DNA from: CAYRJD01 sp965212125
Lineage (GTDB): Bacteria > Actinomycetota > Acidimicrobiia > Acidimicrobiales > Poriferisodalaceae
Assembly (NCBI GenBank): GCA_965212125.1
Contig: OZ243045.1
Location: 1,054,001 to 1,118,000, forward strand
Reading direction: 5' to 3'
Length of the DNA stretch: 64,000 bases
Each line of letters opens with the position of its first letter. Within the stretch, counting starts at the first letter, position 1. The translations under genes and the position numbers were made by a program. Of the stretch, positions 63,792-64,000 are shown piece after piece. The notes under the pieces are model-generated. The model was not told the origin of the DNA. It worked only from the letters and a program-made list of their open reading frames with translations, and ran no database searches.

Positions 63792-64000
63792 ATGGCAAAC
63801 GTCAAGGCGATCAGCCAACAACAACCCAGTCCAATGCCCTACGGCAAATACGAGACGTATCCGTTTGGCCCAGACCTGAAAGATCGCACCTGGATCAACC
63901 AATCGATAACCGAAGCGCCGCTTTGGTGTTCGGTAGATCTGCGCGACGGCAACCAAGCCCTCATCGACCCGATGGACATCCCACGCAAGCGACAGATGTT
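63792..64000 (+). CDS. leuA: 2-isopropylmalate synthase (5' part, cut by window edge)
   Basis: The first 69 codons are visible. The frame reads MANVKAISQQQ, then MPYGKYETYPF, DRTWINQSITEAPLWCSV and DLRDGNQALIDPMD. The last motif holds the metal-binding Asp of the LeuA/HMG-CoA-lyase-like barrel; the RTW...APxWCxVDLRDGNQALIDPM pattern is diagnostic for the LeuA type common in actinobacteria. It condenses 2-oxoisovalerate with acetyl-CoA, the first step to leucine. AAAGGA lies a few bases before the ATG, so unlike its leader peptide this gene uses a Shine-Dalgarno. Confidence 0.96.
   Translation, partial: MANVKAISQQQPSPMPYGKYETYPFGPDLKDRTWINQSITEAPLWCSVDLRDGNQALIDPMDIPRKRQM

Overview
The window is a stretch of high-GC bacterial chromosome. 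It most likely comes from an actinobacterium (Actinomycetota), and my best guess is class Acidimicrobiia or a close relative. The support is: an actinobacterial-type 23S rRNA with the roughly 95-nt helix-54a insertion; an actinobacterial-looking 16S rRNA; F420-linked enzymes (NADPH:F420 oxidoreductase, LLM-type oxidoreductase); a single-chain biotin-dependent acyl-CoA carboxylase; many acyl-CoA genes; and extensive apparent leaderless initiation. The class-level call is inference from gene content, because no phylogeny could be run. I see no phage, insertion sequence, integrase or CRISPR array.

Layout. 1-5404: an rRNA operon on the minus strand (16S, spacer without tRNA, 23S running off the left edge) with its leader and a candidate promoter. 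5405-15932: a minus-strand block of argC-argB-argD-argF-argR-argH (argJ and argG absent), a NUDIX hydrolase, a small membrane protein, an ABC-2 exporter pair and tyrS. 16219-22250: gltB-gltD. 22308-29841: a glycosyltransferase, an enoyl-CoA hydratase, and a lipoate/2-oxoacid dehydrogenase group (lpdA, E2, a LipB-LipA fusion, a coupled membrane protein), preceded by a 29-residue membrane microprotein. 29908-30450: a thioredoxin-like lipoprotein with an in-frame UGA exactly where the first active-site cysteine should be, followed by a SECIS-like hairpin. 30447-39356: npdG, fabI, two CNNM/CBS membrane proteins, a heterodimeric ABC exporter and a lone ABC ATPase. 39419-54237: acyl-CoA dehydrogenase, HAD phosphatase, coaE, a DinB/MDMPI-like protein, upp, a BC-BCCP-CT carboxylase, a tandem family III CoA-transferase, a second NUDIX hydrolase, an M24 peptidase and a ROK kinase. 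54273-56130: alkB, a low-GC DUF4268-like gene and tRNA-Val(CAC). 56264-63583: acyl-CoA ligase, a J-domain membrane protein, LLM oxidoreductase, thiolase and ppk. 63595-64000: a leucine attenuator and the start of leuA.

How it fits together. Arginine and glutamate genes are divergent around a repeat-rich intergenic region that carries candidate ArgR half-sites and four 13-bp repeats. LpdA and E2 need lipoyl groups, and these are made by the LipB-LipA fusion in the same gene run. Fatty-acid and CoA genes (fabI, carboxylase, dehydrogenase, hydratase, thiolase, ligase, CoA-transferase, coaE) suggest active acyl-CoA metabolism.

Two features recur throughout. The first is a TAnnnT hexamer 5-9 nt before the start codon with no Shine-Dalgarno, indicating leaderless mRNAs. 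The second is 9-22 bp tandem duplication at gene boundaries, and in frame inside linkers of conserved enzymes. The most interesting single observation is the candidate selenocysteine (UxxC) thioredoxin-like lipoprotein.
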